64,000 bases of DNA. It comes from JARKPK01 sp964631235. GTDB lineage: Bacteria; Planctomycetota; Planctomycetia; Pirellulales; Thermoguttaceae. Made by a program: the position numbers and the translations under genes. Under the pieces are notes generated by a model, which saw only the letters and a list, made by a program, of their open reading frames with translations, did not search any database and was not told where the DNA came from. Every line of letters begins with the position of its first letter. The first letter of the stretch is position 1. Shown one piece after another: positions 25,892 through 34,728 of the stretch. The DNA is taken from NCBI GenBank assembly GCA_964631235.1, contig CAZVZX010000001.1, positions 124,001-188,000 of the forward strand, given 5' to 3'.

Positions 25892-26500
25892 ATGGAGTCG
25901 CTCGATCAATGCACACAGCGGCAGCGCGAGGTGTACGAGTTCATCCGCGAGAAGATTCGATCGCGCGGCTATGGGCCGACGGTCCGCGAGATCGCCGACC
26001 ACTTCAAGATTCGCTCGCCCAACGGTGTCGTGTGCCATCTGAAAGCGCTCGAGAAGAAGGGATGGATCAAACGGGCCCCGAATATGTCGCGAGCAATCGA
26101 GCTGGTGGCCGAGCCGATTCGCCCGCGCGGTTTTCGGCTGGCCGGCCAAATCGCTGCCGGCGTTCTGCACGAGGCGATCGAACAGGATGAACTGGTCGAT
26201 TTCGACGCGTTCTTCAACCCCGAAGACTCCGACTTGTTCGTGTTGAAGGTTTCGGGCGACTCGATGATCGAGGATCATATCGCCGACGGCGATTACGTTG
26301 TCATTCGCCGTCAGCCGACGGCACGCGCCGGGCAAATCGTCGTGGCGATCACGGACGAAGGCGATGCAACCCTGAAAAGGTGGTATCCCGAGAAGGATCG
26401 CATCCGCTTGCAGCCGGCCAATTCTCAAATGAAACCGATCTACGTGAAGAATGCACGGGTGGTCGGTGTCGTCCTCGGGGTCGTTCGCAAGGTAAACTGA
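25892..26500 (+). CDS. lexA: SOS-response repressor LexA
   Basis: LexA represses DNA-damage genes and cleaves itself when RecA is activated. The 202-residue protein has an N-terminal winged helix (QREVYEFIREKIRSRGYGP, then VREIADHFKI), the Ala89-Gly90 cleavage site in QIAAGVLHEA, the catalytic Ser124 in VSGDSMIEDHI and Lys162 in GDATLKRWYP. A strong Shine-Dalgarno AAGGAG (25879-25884) sits 7 nt before this ATG and decides the start. The frame is open further upstream to an ATG at 25703, which would add 63 residues of basic, non-conserved sequence. The promoter lies about 220 bp upstream. It is followed by uppP after a GC-rich hairpin. Confidence 0.96.
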   Translation: MESLDQCTQRQREVYEFIREKIRSRGYGPTVREIADHFKIRSPNGVVCHLKALEKKGWIKRAPNMSRAIELVAEPIRPRGFRLAGQIAAGVLHEAIEQDELVDFDAFFNPEDSDLFVLKVSGDSMIEDHIADGDYVVIRRQPTARAGQIVVAITDEGDATLKRWYPEKDRIRLQPANSQMKPIYVKNARVVGVVLGVVRKVN

Positions 26501-26522
26501 GAGTACCGCGAACCCCGACTCT

Positions 26523-26578
26523 CCCGGCCCGCCTCGGAAAAGATCTCCGCCAGCGCCGGAGGCGGGTTTCGGGCCGGG
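26523..26578. terminator. GC-rich stem-loop after lexA
   Basis: A 9-bp perfect inverted repeat (CCCGGCCCG at 26523-26531, CGGGCCGGG at 26570-26578) encloses a second 8-bp pair (CCCGCCTC 26528-26535, GAGGCGGG 26559-26566) that partly competes with it. It starts 22 bp after the lexA stop. There is no T run, so it is a likely but unproven terminator. Confidence 0.45.
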
Positions 26579-26811
26579 GGCGTAAGCAGCGTTTGGTCGG
26601 AGGCCCCGTCGCCCCTTATCCGAGCGATGGCCGTAGCGACGGCCGCCGCCTGAAACGCCCCGCATCGCGCCGCCGACCGTGCTCAATAGAACCGCGAAAA
26701 CGGAAGGCGGTTTAAACGGATACTGTATGCCAGCGGCCGCATCGCTGCGTCAGCGTCCGTTTCCGCAATCGTGTGGAACGACTTAGCCGAGAACCGAGCG
26801 AAAGGCCGCGG

Positions 26812-27630
26812 ATGGACATTCTTTACGGACTGTTCATGGGTTTCGTGGAAGGGATCACCGAGTTCATCCCGGTTTCTTCTACAGGGCATTTGATCCTTGC
26901 CGGCCACTACACGGGTTTCGAAGCGCACGTGGGCAAGTCGGTGGCCAATTGCTTCGAGGTGTTCATTCAACTCGGTGCGATTCTGGCTGTGGTCGCCGCA
27001 TTTCCCGGACGATTCGCGGCACTGGCCAACCCGCGGGCACTTCCCGGCTTCGCCGGGCGGCGAGGACTGGCGCTGCTGGCTCTCACCACCCTGCCCGCGT
27101 TGATTGCCGGGGCCGCTCTTCACGGGGCGATCAAGGAGCATCTCTTCAGCCCGCAAACCGTCGCCGTCGGGTTGTTCGCCGGGGCAATCTGGATCGTTGC
27201 CGTCGAACGCTTTGCCCGGCCCAGCTCGACCGGTGGCCTCGATGCGATCTCGGTTACGCAGGCGTTGGGGATCGGCTTGATGCAGTGCGTGTCGCTTTGG
27301 CCCGGCGTGTCGCGGGCGGGGGCCACGATACTCGGGGCGATGATGCTGGGAATTGATCGAAAGACGGCGACCGAGTATTCGTTCTTCGCGGCTGTGCCCG
27401 TCTTGGCCGCGGCGGCCCTTTACGACCTGTTGAAGAGTCGGCAGTATCTCAGTGCAGAACACCTGCCGCTGTTTGCCGTGGGCTTTATCGCGTCGTTTCT
27501 CTTCGCCTACCTCGCCGTGCGGTGGCTCGTGGCGTTCGTGGGCGGGCACTCGCTGCGGCCGTTTGCGTGGTATCGAATCGCGTTGGCATTAGTCGTTCTG
27601 GCGGTCTTTCGCGCCGTGGGCAATCCGTAA
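26812..27630 (+). CDS. uppP: Undecaprenyl-diphosphatase UppP (BacA)
   Basis: Membrane enzyme that dephosphorylates undecaprenyl diphosphate to recycle the lipid carrier for peptidoglycan and polysaccharide synthesis; it also gives bacitracin resistance. The first signature is GFVEGITEFIPVSSTGHLIL (about 10-29) and the second is WPGVSRAGATI with catalytic Arg and Ser (about 165). Seven to eight membrane helices fit the 272-residue length. The ATG at 26812 begins at the first signature helix; an earlier in-frame start at 26773 adds 13 charged residues. It links functionally to the WecA-like enzyme in the same window. Confidence 0.95.
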   Translation: MDILYGLFMGFVEGITEFIPVSSTGHLILAGHYTGFEAHVGKSVANCFEVFIQLGAILAVVAAFPGRFAALANPRALPGFAGRRGLALLALTTLPALIAGAALHGAIKEHLFSPQTVAVGLFAGAIWIVAVERFARPSSTGGLDAISVTQALGIGLMQCVSLWPGVSRAGATILGAMMLGIDRKTATEYSFFAAVPVLAAAALYDLLKSRQYLSAEHLPLFAVGFIASFLFAYLAVRWLVAFVGGHSLRPFAWYRIALALVVLAVFRAVGNP

Positions 27631-27714
27631 GCGCGAAAGCAACGGCTCAAAGCGTTATTCAAGAACCGCCCCACAAAATGATGGAGTCGGCCCGCACCGA
27701 TTGGCTCCACCCCT

Positions 27715-27806
27715 CCACACTATTGCGGAAGCAGCCGCCGGCAACGCGAAGCGGCCCTCTTGCGTTCAGCCGCTGGGTGAATCGCTTTCCGCTTTTTGCG
27801 GTTTCA
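27715..27806 (+). repeat. Dispersed structured repeat, copy D
   Basis: Well-preserved copy beginning CCACACTATTGCGG, with core GCGAAGCGGCC at 27746-27756. Its ends pair as GCGGAAGC (27725-27732) with GCTTTCCGC (27784-27792), leaving one bulged T. It lies downstream of uppP in the same orientation. Confidence 0.75.
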
Positions 27807-27958
27807 AGTCGGCCCACGGCGCGTTTCTCATCGTGCGCGCGCCGACAATCGGCCTCTGCCGCGCAAGGGACGACCACTTGTTTTTGGGCCGCGAATCGTG
27901 TTGCCCGCACGTTTCCCGATCGGCTGATCGATGCCGGGGCGCAACCGAACCCACCTCG

Positions 27959-27979
27959 GCCGGCGCATCCCGCGCCGGC
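27959..27979 (-). terminator. Hairpin after fabF
   Basis: Perfect 8-bp stem GCCGGCGC / GCGCCGGC with a 5-nt ATCCC loop, 7 bp beyond the fabF stop. There is no T run; it is a candidate terminator for the acpP-fabF transcript. Confidence 0.45.
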
Positions 27980-27985
27980 ACGGCG

Positions 27986-29230
27986 CTATGCGTCTTTCAG
28001 TGCCCCGATAACCAGCGAACCGTTGTGTCCGCCGAAGCCGAAACTGTTCGACATGGCGTACGCAAACCTGCGTTCGCGGGCGACGTTCGGTGTGTAATCG
28101 AGATCGCACGCCGGATCCGGCGTCGTGTAATTGATTGTCGGCGGGATCACCCCGCGACAGAGCGCCAGGGTCGTTAGCACCAATTCGATCGCCCCGCTGG
28201 CTCCCAACGAATGGCCCAACTGGCTCTTGGTGCTGGAAATGCTCACCTGTCGGGCGAAATCGCCGAAAACATTCTTCACGGCCTGCGTTTCGGCTTGATC
28301 TCCCAGCGGAGTGCTGGTGCCGTGGGCGTTGATGTAGCCGATGTCGGTCGGGGCCACTTGCGCATCGAGCAAGGCGCGGCGCATCGCCTCGGCTGCACCG
28401 ACGCCGTCCTTATCGGGCTGGGTAATATGACTGGCGTCCGAGGTCGCGCCGTAGCCGAGCAGTTCGCAATAGATACGCGCCCCTCGCTTTTTGGCATGTT
28501 CCAACTCTTCCAATAACAAACAGGCGGCCCCCTCAGCCAGCACGAAACCGTCGCGATCAGCGTCGAACGGGCGGCTCGCGGCCGTCGGGTTGTCGTTGCG
28601 CTCGGAAAGGGCTTTCATCGCCGCGAACGCGCTAAGGCCGAGGGTCGTTACCGCCGCCTCGGTTCCGCCGGCAACGATCACATCGGCGTCGCCTCGTTGA
28701 ATCAGGCGAAGGGCGTCGCCGATCGCTGTGGTTGCACTGGCGCACGCCGTCGAGATCGCCTGACTGGGCCCGCGCAAACCGAACTCGATTGAAATATGCC
28801 CGCTGGCGGCGTTCGGCATGAGTTTGGGAATCGTGAACGCCGAGACCCGATCGGGGCCTTTATCGAGCAATCGACGATGCTGAATCTCGATCTCCAACAG
28901 CCCGCCGATGCCCGTACCCACATACGCGCCGCAGCGATAGGGATCTTCCTTGCTGAAGTCGATCCCCGAATCGCGCACGGCATCGATGCCGGCTACGAGC
29001 CCGAATTGGACGAAACGATCGAGTCGCTTGACGTCCTTCGGGGCCACGTAGCCGTCCGTGGACCAGTTGGGCACTTCGCCGCCGATCCGCACCGAGTACG
29101 CCGAGGCGTCGAATAAGGAAATCGGTCGGATGCCGCTCTCGCCATTGACGACGCGAGACCAGACTTCCTCGAGCTTGACACCCAACGGGCAAACGATTCC
29201 CAAACCCGTAACAACAACACGCCGCTTCAT
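27986..29230 (-). CDS. fabF: 3-oxoacyl-[acyl-carrier-protein] synthase II (FabF)
   Basis: Condensing enzyme that extends acyl-ACP with malonyl-ACP in fatty acid synthesis. The Cys-His-His triad is intact: Cys163 in AISTACASATTAIG, His303 in NAHGTSTPLGD and His340 in QLGHSLGASG. The C-terminal NSFGFGGHN is conserved. The 414-residue length and start match the family. It follows acpP by 12 bp on the minus strand, the standard acpP-fabF order, so both come from one transcript starting near 29725. Confidence 0.97.
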   Translation of the reverse strand: MKRRVVVTGLGIVCPLGVKLEEVWSRVVNGESGIRPISLFDASAYSVRIGGEVPNWSTDGYVAPKDVKRLDRFVQFGLVAGIDAVRDSGIDFSKEDPYRCGAYVGTGIGGLLEIEIQHRRLLDKGPDRVSAFTIPKLMPNAASGHISIEFGLRGPSQAISTACASATTAIGDALRLIQRGDADVIVAGGTEAAVTTLGLSAFAAMKALSERNDNPTAASRPFDADRDGFVLAEGAACLLLEELEHAKKRGARIYCELLGYGATSDASHITQPDKDGVGAAEAMRRALLDAQVAPTDIGYINAHGTSTPLGDQAETQAVKNVFGDFARQVSISSTKSQLGHSLGASGAIELVLTTLALCRGVIPPTINYTTPDPACDLDYTPNVARERRFAYAMSNSFGFGGHNGSLVIGALKDA

Positions 29231-29242
29231 GGGGCCCCCAGC

Positions 29243-29500
29243 TCAGGAGGAAGACGCTTCGCTGTTCTCAACGGCCTTTTGAATGTGTTCGATGGCCTGT
29301 CCCACGGTTTGAATCTTCTCAGCCACTTCATCGGGAATCTGGATGTCGAACTCTTCTTCGAGTTCCATCACCAACTCGACGGTGTCGAGAGAATCGGCGC
29401 CCAAATCGTTCACAAACGAAGTTTCGTGCTTGATCTGGTCTTTGCTGACACCGAGTTGCTCGGACACAATATTGATCACACGTTCTTCAACTGAGGCCAC
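29243..29500 (-). CDS. acpP: Acyl carrier protein
   Basis: Acidic carrier protein of 85 residues that holds growing acyl chains on a phosphopantetheine arm attached to Ser37 in the GADSLDTVELVMELEEEF motif. The helical architecture and acidity match AcpP. The C-terminus is slightly longer than usual (KAVENSEASSS). It is the first gene of the acpP-fabF operon, with a leader of about 220 nt from the putative promoter at 29731-29759. Confidence 0.97.
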   Translation of the reverse strand: MASVEERVINIVSEQLGVSKDQIKHETSFVNDLGADSLDTVELVMELEEEFDIQIPDEVAEKIQTVGQAIEHIQKAVENSEASSS

Positions 29501-29730
29501 CGGATAGGTCCTCCTCGCCTATGACAAAAAACCCCGGACTCACCAGGAACCGCAGCTTGCCGCTCGGTCCCCAACTAACGCCAACGAACCATTTTCACGC
29601 GACCGACACGTCGGACGCCTGCCGCAAGTGCGCCGATGGACATCGCGCAACTTCCAACCGAATCGTGTTCGCACCATTCGGCCGGCACTGCCGCCCCAAA
29701 AGGGGCATTAGCTACGGCATAAAACTCAAA

Positions 29731-29759
29731 CATATAACGGTTTTTGCGCTCTGTGTCTA
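29731..29759 (-). promoter_or_regulatory. Putative acpP promoter
   Basis: Read on the minus strand: -35 TAGACA (29759-29754), 17-bp spacer, -10 TATATG (29736-29731), then TTTGAGTTTTATG. The -35 matches TTGACA in five of six bases. Confidence 0.55.
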
Positions 29760-30356
29760 GGGTGTTCTCGCTTCAATTCGGTATCGCTTAGCCGGGCCTC
29801 TCCGTTCACAGCCGACCCGTTCCATCCGGAAATCCGTCTCGGTCGGACAATGCTGCAACTTCTACTCGAACGTTCCGATTCCCGACAGCAGGAACCGCCG
29901 ACAGCCCCCACGAGGCAATTGCCATCGTAAGGTCAATACTCGTCGAAAGATCAGGCATGCAGCCGCGTGCCCTCTCTCGAAAATTATCGTGTTCCCTGCC
30001 GAACATCCTCTTGCACCGCCGATGGCTCGCTTCGCTCGAATCGCGACCGATCCGACATGCGAAAACTGCCGCGCGTTGGCCCGAAACGTGCCGCAATGAC
30101 TGACGGCCGTCTCCGGCCGCCTACCAGTGGGCAAACCGCGCAAGCTCTCTCGACCATCGAGTTCGCAGTTAACTCCGACAGGCAATCGACCTCGCCGGCC
30201 GCCTCCCCGTGGCAAACGCGGCCGATTCCCCTATGATGGGGTCCGAGAGCGTCATCCGCTCGGAACCGGCGGGCGATCCGAACACTTTGGGCAACACTCA
30301 TCGCCCCGAAATCACTGAGGATTGTGTAACGCGACAGTGATCGCCACCCAAATCGT

Positions 30357-30452
30357 TCCGCACAATTACGCAAGCGGCCGCCAGCGCAGCAAAGCGGCCG
30401 ATGGCGTAAAGGGTACGATTTGAACCGCTTTCTGTTTTCAAAAGTTTTTTGG
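30357..30452 (+). repeat. Dispersed structured repeat, copy E
   Basis: Copy beginning CCGCACAATTACG, core GCAAAGCGGCC (30389-30399). The closing pair is AAGCGG (30372-30377) with CCGCTT (30425-30430). It lies about 155 bp before the pyrF start, in pyrF orientation. Confidence 0.65.
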
Positions 30453-30606
30453 AAGGCAGAGCGACGGCATCGACGGGCGAAACGAGTCGGAACGGGCCGC
30501 AACCGGCGTCAAGAATAATCGACGTTGAGAATTAGAGCGACGCGCCTACTTTAGCAAAGCGGCTCAGCGGAATAGAACCGCACAGAACGCGGTTGGGAGA
30601 ACGAAG

Positions 30607-31545
30607 ATGTCGAGTTTTTCTGATCGAATGGTCGAAGCAGTTCGCCGCTGCGGCAACCCAGTGCTCGTAGGGCTTGATCCCCGATGGGAAAGCCTTCCCG
30701 AAAACATTCGTTCGGGTGTTTCGGCCCGGCCCGCCGACAGGGCCGACGCCTTCCGCCGCTTCTGCATCGAGGTGATCGACGTGGTTGCCGGCCGCGTGCC
30801 CGCGGTCAAACCGCAAGCCGCCTTTTTCGAACAGTTGGGGCCGGCAGGCTTCGCCGCGTTGGGCGAAGTGGTGGCGCATGCCAAGAACCGGGGGCTGCTG
30901 GTGATCCTCGACGGCAAACGAAACGATATCGGATCAACGGCTGCGGCCTACGCCGATGGCTGGCTCGGGCACTCGGCCGAGTTCCCATGGCGGGCCGACG
31001 CACTGACGGTCAGCCCCTACCTGGGCGATGATAGCCTGCGTCCCTTCTTCGAAACGGCGCAGCAACGGTCGGCCGGCGTCTTCGTACTCGTGAAGACGTC
31101 GAACCCGGGCGGCGGAATGTTCCAAGACCTGCTGATCGAGGGCCGGCCGCTTTATTGCTATGTGGCCGACTATGTCGAGCAACAGGCGAAGGCCACCCTA
31201 GGGGCCGAGGGCTACGGCTTGGTCGGCGCGGTGGTCGGCGCCACCTATCCCGATCAACTCGCGCAACTTCGGCAGCAGATGCCGCACGCCTGGATTTTGA
31301 TCCCCGGCTACGGCAGTCAAGGAGGAACCGCCCGCGACTGTGCCGCCGGGTTCGACGACCGCGGACTGGGCGCTCTGGTGAACAACTCGCGGGGGATCAT
31401 TTTCGCGCACGAACGAAAGCCCTATTGCGAGCGGTTCGGTCCGTCGCAATGGCAACGGGCGGTGGAAGCAGCCACCGACGAGATGATCGCCCAACTTGGC
31501 GAACATACCCCAGCCGCCGCACTGCGCGGCCGCGCATCAAAGTAA
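30607..31545 (+). CDS. pyrF: Orotidine 5'-phosphate decarboxylase (type 2)
   Basis: Last step of UMP synthesis: decarboxylation of OMP to UMP. The 312-residue length and the motif LVILDGKRNDIGSTAAAYA (Lys104, Asp107) place it in the longer type 2 subfamily found in actinobacteria, planctomycetes and some others. The N-terminal VGLDPRWESLP and the phosphate loop region PGYGSQGG are also conserved. It is a single gene; the ATG at 30607 gives a normal family N-terminus. Confidence 0.95.
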   Translation: MSSFSDRMVEAVRRCGNPVLVGLDPRWESLPENIRSGVSARPADRADAFRRFCIEVIDVVAGRVPAVKPQAAFFEQLGPAGFAALGEVVAHAKNRGLLVILDGKRNDIGSTAAAYADGWLGHSAEFPWRADALTVSPYLGDDSLRPFFETAQQRSAGVFVLVKTSNPGGGMFQDLLIEGRPLYCYVADYVEQQAKATLGAEGYGLVGAVVGATYPDQLAQLRQQMPHAWILIPGYGSQGGTARDCAAGFDDRGLGALVNNSRGIIFAHERKPYCERFGPSQWQRAVEAATDEMIAQLGEHTPAAALRGRASK

Positions 31546-31556
31546 CGCAATAAGCC

Positions 31557-31601
31557 CGTTGCCCGCGCTCGGCGAGCCGATCAAAGGTCAGGCGGGCAAC
31601 G
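31557..31601. terminator. Inverted repeat between convergent pyrF and ndk
   Basis: Perfect 10-bp inverted repeat (CGTTGCCCGC at 31557-31566, GCGGGCAACG at 31592-31601) with a 25-nt loop fills the gap between the two stop codons. It probably acts as a bidirectional terminator, without a T run. Confidence 0.5.
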
Positions 31602-31604
31602 CGG

Positions 31605-32069
31605 TCAGCCCCGTTCGTCGGCCGCAAGCTGCCACGGCTGCAAGCTCGATTGGAACGGGCACAGTTCCTCGGGAGCGAAGAATACGCCGATTTCTCGGGC
31701 GGCCGAGGCCGGACTATCCGAGGCGTGTACGAGGTTCATCTGCCGGCTGATGCCGAAATCGCCGCGAATCGTGCCCGGCGGCGCCTTCAATCCGTGCGTC
31801 GGTCCGACCATTTCACGCACAGTTCGAATCACATCCGGACCTTCGACAACCATCGCCAGCAGGGGGCTCGACGTAACGAACTCCTCCAGGGCCGGATAGA
31901 AGCCCTTGCCCACGTGCTCGGCATAATGCCGTTGGGCATGCTCTCGCGTCAGATGCAGCATCTTCATCGCGATGATGTTTAGTCCCTTATCTTCAAAGCG
32001 AGCAATCACTCGGCCCATGAGCCGCCGCTGCACGCAATCGGGTTTCAGCAAGACCAGTGTGCGTTCCAT
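31605..32069 (-). CDS. ndk: Nucleoside diphosphate kinase
   Basis: Transfers the terminal phosphate of ATP to nucleoside diphosphates through a phosphohistidine. The catalytic His115 lies in MNLVHASDSP. The start region MERTLVLLKPDCVQRRLMG and the segment PGTIRGDFG are typical. At 154 residues it is slightly longer than the common 140-150 because of a basic/polar C-terminal extension after FFAPEEL. The ATG at 32069 gives the family start; an upstream in-frame extension is not conserved in character. Confidence 0.96.
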   Translation of the reverse strand: MERTLVLLKPDCVQRRLMGRVIARFEDKGLNIIAMKMLHLTREHAQRHYAEHVGKGFYPALEEFVTSSPLLAMVVEGPDVIRTVREMVGPTHGLKAPPGTIRGDFGISRQMNLVHASDSPASAAREIGVFFAPEELCPFQSSLQPWQLAADERG

Positions 32070-32704
32070 AGGCGATCTAATTTCCCATACTGGAGTGGTT
32101 CTCTTGAACGGTTCAACCGGCCGTCCACCGCGATCGACCAACCCGCCGTAGCCCAAAAAGCCGCAACCTGGGCCAGGCTCAACGAAAACCGATCCCGGCG
32201 AAACGGCGATTGATCTCAATTGGCGACGATTGTATGAGTTGGCGTCGCGGGCGCGAAGTCCACGCGAGCGAGCGCCGACCGATCTTTCGCCGAATGCGAC
32301 GCGATGAATCAATGAGCCTCCGCTTCCTGCGGCAGCGACCACTCCGCTCAGCAACGCCATCCGCTCGTTTCAACGGAAGTGGCAGACGCCGCGCGGCAGC
32401 TCGACGGCGACCGTGAGCACCAAACACCGGCGAAAACGCGGCGAGCGCACCACCGCCACAAAGACCTGACGGGCCGAATGAGACCGCAACAGCACCGGCT
32501 TGAAACCGTTTCGCCCAAAAAAGCGAAAACGCTTCCAGTGTTGGATTGTTCCGAAGATTGCGGGCGCGCTTAATCCACCACCCCCGAACATCGCCACTTC
32601 AGGGGGATTGACGATCGACAGTCTGTGGGGCAAAGTGCGGCAAAAGGCATCGCCTTGTCGGATCACGAAGAAGCAAAACGTCGAAGCCGTTGCGGAGCGA
32701 ATGG
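32070..32704. other. Divergent spacer between ndk and the lipid operon
   Basis: No gene is visible. There is an imperfect hairpin near 32508-32532 (CGTTTCGC / GCGAAAACG around an A-rich loop). Promoters for both flanking genes should lie here but none stands out. Confidence 0.45.
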
Positions 32705-33958
32705 ATGAAGATCGCCGTGGTGGGTGCCGGAGTAAGCGGACTGGTGGCGGCTCGGCTATTGGTGGACGATCACGATGTCCATGTGTTCGAGGCCAACGAC
32801 TACATCGGCGGCCACGCCAACACGGTAAGCATCGGTTTCCGGGGCGACACCTACCCGGTCGATACAGGCTTCATGGTCTTCAATGAGCGGACCTACCCGA
32901 ATTTCTGCCAACTGCTTCGCCGACTGGGCGTCGCGTGGCGCGATAGCGATATGAGTTTCGGCGTCTGTTGCGAGCGCAGCGGACTAGAGTATCAGGGCAG
33001 CTCGCTTAACGGATTGTTCGCCCAGCGGCGCAATCTGCTACGTCCCCGCTTCTGGCAAATGTTGGCCCAGGTCCTGCGATTCAATCGCCTTGCTCGGCGA
33101 TGGGTTGCCGACGACGATTCTCCCGATTACTCCAAAACGCTTGGAGAGTTCTTGGCCGCTCATCGGTTCGGCCGCGCGATGATCGAGTGGTATTTGACGC
33201 CGATGGGCGCGTCGATCTGGTCGGTGCCGCCCGGGAAGTTCCTGAAGTTTCCGGCAAGGTTCGTCCTTGCGTTCTTTGCCAACCACGGATTGCTCTCGGT
33301 GCGCGGCCACTACCGATGGAAGACAATCGCCGGCGGATCGATCCGATACATCGAGCGATTGACGCAGGGCTGGCGAGATCGGATCCGCACAAGCTGCCCG
33401 GTAAAATCGGTTCGTCGAACGAGCAACGGAGTCTTCGTGGGTTTTCCCGGCGGCGAGGAGCAGTTCGATGCCGTCGTGTTGGCCGGACACGCCGACGAAA
33501 TGCTTTCGGTGCTCACCGATGCCGACGAATTAGAGCGAGAGGTTCTCGGTGCGTTTCCCTATCAGATGAACGAAACGGTATTGCACACCGACACGTCCGT
33601 CTTGCCGCGAACGCAGCGGGCGTGGGCGTCGTGGAACTATCGCATCCCCGCGGAAACCGATCGGCCGGTGCTGCTGACCTACAACCTCAATCGTCTCCAA
33701 GGCCATCGCGCTTCCCCGCCGTTGTGTATCACCTTGAACGGATCGCAGCGGCTCGATCCCAACTCGGTCCTCGCCCGATGGGACTACGCCCATCCGGTAT
33801 ATTCGCCCGCGGCGCTGGCGGCGCAACCTCGCTGGGCCGAAATCAACGGGCGCAATCGCACCTACTTCTGCGGGGCGTACTGGGGCAACGGATTCCACGA
33901 GGACGGGGTGAACAGCGCGTTGGCCGTCGGACGGCTATTCGGCAGGCAAAGCATATGA
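32705..33958 (+). CDS. FAD-dependent amine-oxidase-like protein (COG2907)
   Basis: FAD-binding protein of 417 residues, the partner normally found beside DUF1365 and cyclopropane fatty acid synthase genes. The dinucleotide fold is at the N-terminus (IAVVGAGVSGLVAARLL, then VFEANDYIGGHANTV) and the C-terminus has the FAD contact region FCGAYWGNGFHEDGVNSAL. The ATG at 32705 directly precedes the FAD strand; a TTG at 32690 would add five residues. The stop overlaps the DUF1365 start (ATGA). It is likely involved in modification of unsaturated membrane lipids, but its reaction is not established. Confidence 0.88.
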   Translation: MKIAVVGAGVSGLVAARLLVDDHDVHVFEANDYIGGHANTVSIGFRGDTYPVDTGFMVFNERTYPNFCQLLRRLGVAWRDSDMSFGVCCERSGLEYQGSSLNGLFAQRRNLLRPRFWQMLAQVLRFNRLARRWVADDDSPDYSKTLGEFLAAHRFGRAMIEWYLTPMGASIWSVPPGKFLKFPARFVLAFFANHGLLSVRGHYRWKTIAGGSIRYIERLTQGWRDRIRTSCPVKSVRRTSNGVFVGFPGGEEQFDAVVLAGHADEMLSVLTDADELEREVLGAFPYQMNETVLHTDTSVLPRTQRAWASWNYRIPAETDRPVLLTYNLNRLQGHRASPPLCITLNGSQRLDPNSVLARWDYAHPVYSPAALAAQPRWAEINGRNRTYFCGAYWGNGFHEDGVNSALAVGRLFGRQSI

Positions 33959-34728
33959 CCGTCAGTTGCTTCTACGAAGGCTGCGTCGCGCATCGCCGGC
34001 TCGAACCGGTGCGGCACGGGTTTTCGTACCGGCTTTACCTGGCCTACATCGACTTGGACGAATGGGTTCGCGGCGCGCTCGACGGGGTGCTTTGGCGCGG
34101 ATGGTTTTCGCCGGCCGCCTTTCTGAGGCAAGACCATCTCGGCCCGGCCGATCGCCCGCTGGCCGACTGCGTTCGCGAAGCCGTGGCCGCGCGGGCCGGC
34201 CGTCTGCCCGAGGGTCCGATTCGCGTGCTTACTCCGCTGCGTCATTGGGGATACTACTTCAGCCCGTTGACCCTCTACTACTGCTTCGATAGAGACGGCC
34301 GAACCATCGACAGTGTGTTGGCCGAAGTGAGCAACACCCCTTGGGGCGAGCGGCATTGGTACGTGTTGCACAGCGGGAACCGCTGTTCGGGCGAGTTGCT
34401 GCGATTCCGACACGAGAAGGCCTTTCACGTTTCGCCCTTTATGGGGATGGACCTCAGTTACGACTGGCGGCTTCGGCCGCCGGGCGAATCGTTGGGTGTG
34501 TCGATCCTCAACCACCGCGGCGCCGACGAAGTCTTTGCCGCCCGGCTCGCGCTGCAACGTCGCCCGTGGAGTCGATCGGTCCTGGTTTCGTTGTTGATGC
34601 GGCAGCCGTGGATGTCGGCCAGGGTGATCGTGGGCATCTACCGGCAGGCTTGGCTCCTTTGGCGGAAGCGCGTGCCGTTTGTCCCTCATCCGGGACCGCG
34701 GGCCGCTTCTCGGGAGGTTACCGACTGA
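33955..34728 (+). CDS. DUF1365 family protein
   Basis: A 257-residue protein of the DUF1365 family, regularly encoded between the COG2907 oxidoreductase and cyclopropane fatty acid synthase. Conserved marks are the start SCFYEGCVAHRRLEPVRHGF, the RVLTPLRHWGYYFSPLTLYYC region, EVSNTPWGERHWYVL and KAFHVSPFMGMDLSYDW. The ATG overlaps the preceding stop by four bases and its stop overlaps the next ATG by one base (TGATG), so all three genes are translated together. Its function is unknown; context points to lipid modification. Confidence 0.9.
   Translation: MTVSCFYEGCVAHRRLEPVRHGFSYRLYLAYIDLDEWVRGALDGVLWRGWFSPAAFLRQDHLGPADRPLADCVREAVAARAGRLPEGPIRVLTPLRHWGYYFSPLTLYYCFDRDGRTIDSVLAEVSNTPWGERHWYVLHSGNRCSGELLRFRHEKAFHVSPFMGMDLSYDWRLRPPGESLGVSILNHRGADEVFAARLALQRRPWSRSVLVSLLMRQPWMSARVIVGIYRQAWLLWRKRVPFVPHPGPRAASREVTD

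Larger units (their letters stand above)
27631..27985. other. Convergent spacer between uppP and fabF
   Basis: The spacer contains dispersed repeat copy D and a hairpin near the fabF stop. I see no gene in it. Confidence 0.5.
29501..30606. other. Long divergent spacer between acpP and pyrF
   Basis: About 1.1 kb without a credible protein-coding frame; the short frames lack protein-like composition and start signals. It contains the acpP promoter at its left side and repeat copy E near pyrF. No tRNA or rRNA is visible. It could hold an unrecognised RNA gene. Confidence 0.5.

Noticed and set aside
33100..33954. Upstream extension of the DUF1365 frame
   Set aside because: It overlaps the FAD oxidoreductase gene; the ATGA overlap start at 33955 matches the family N-terminus.
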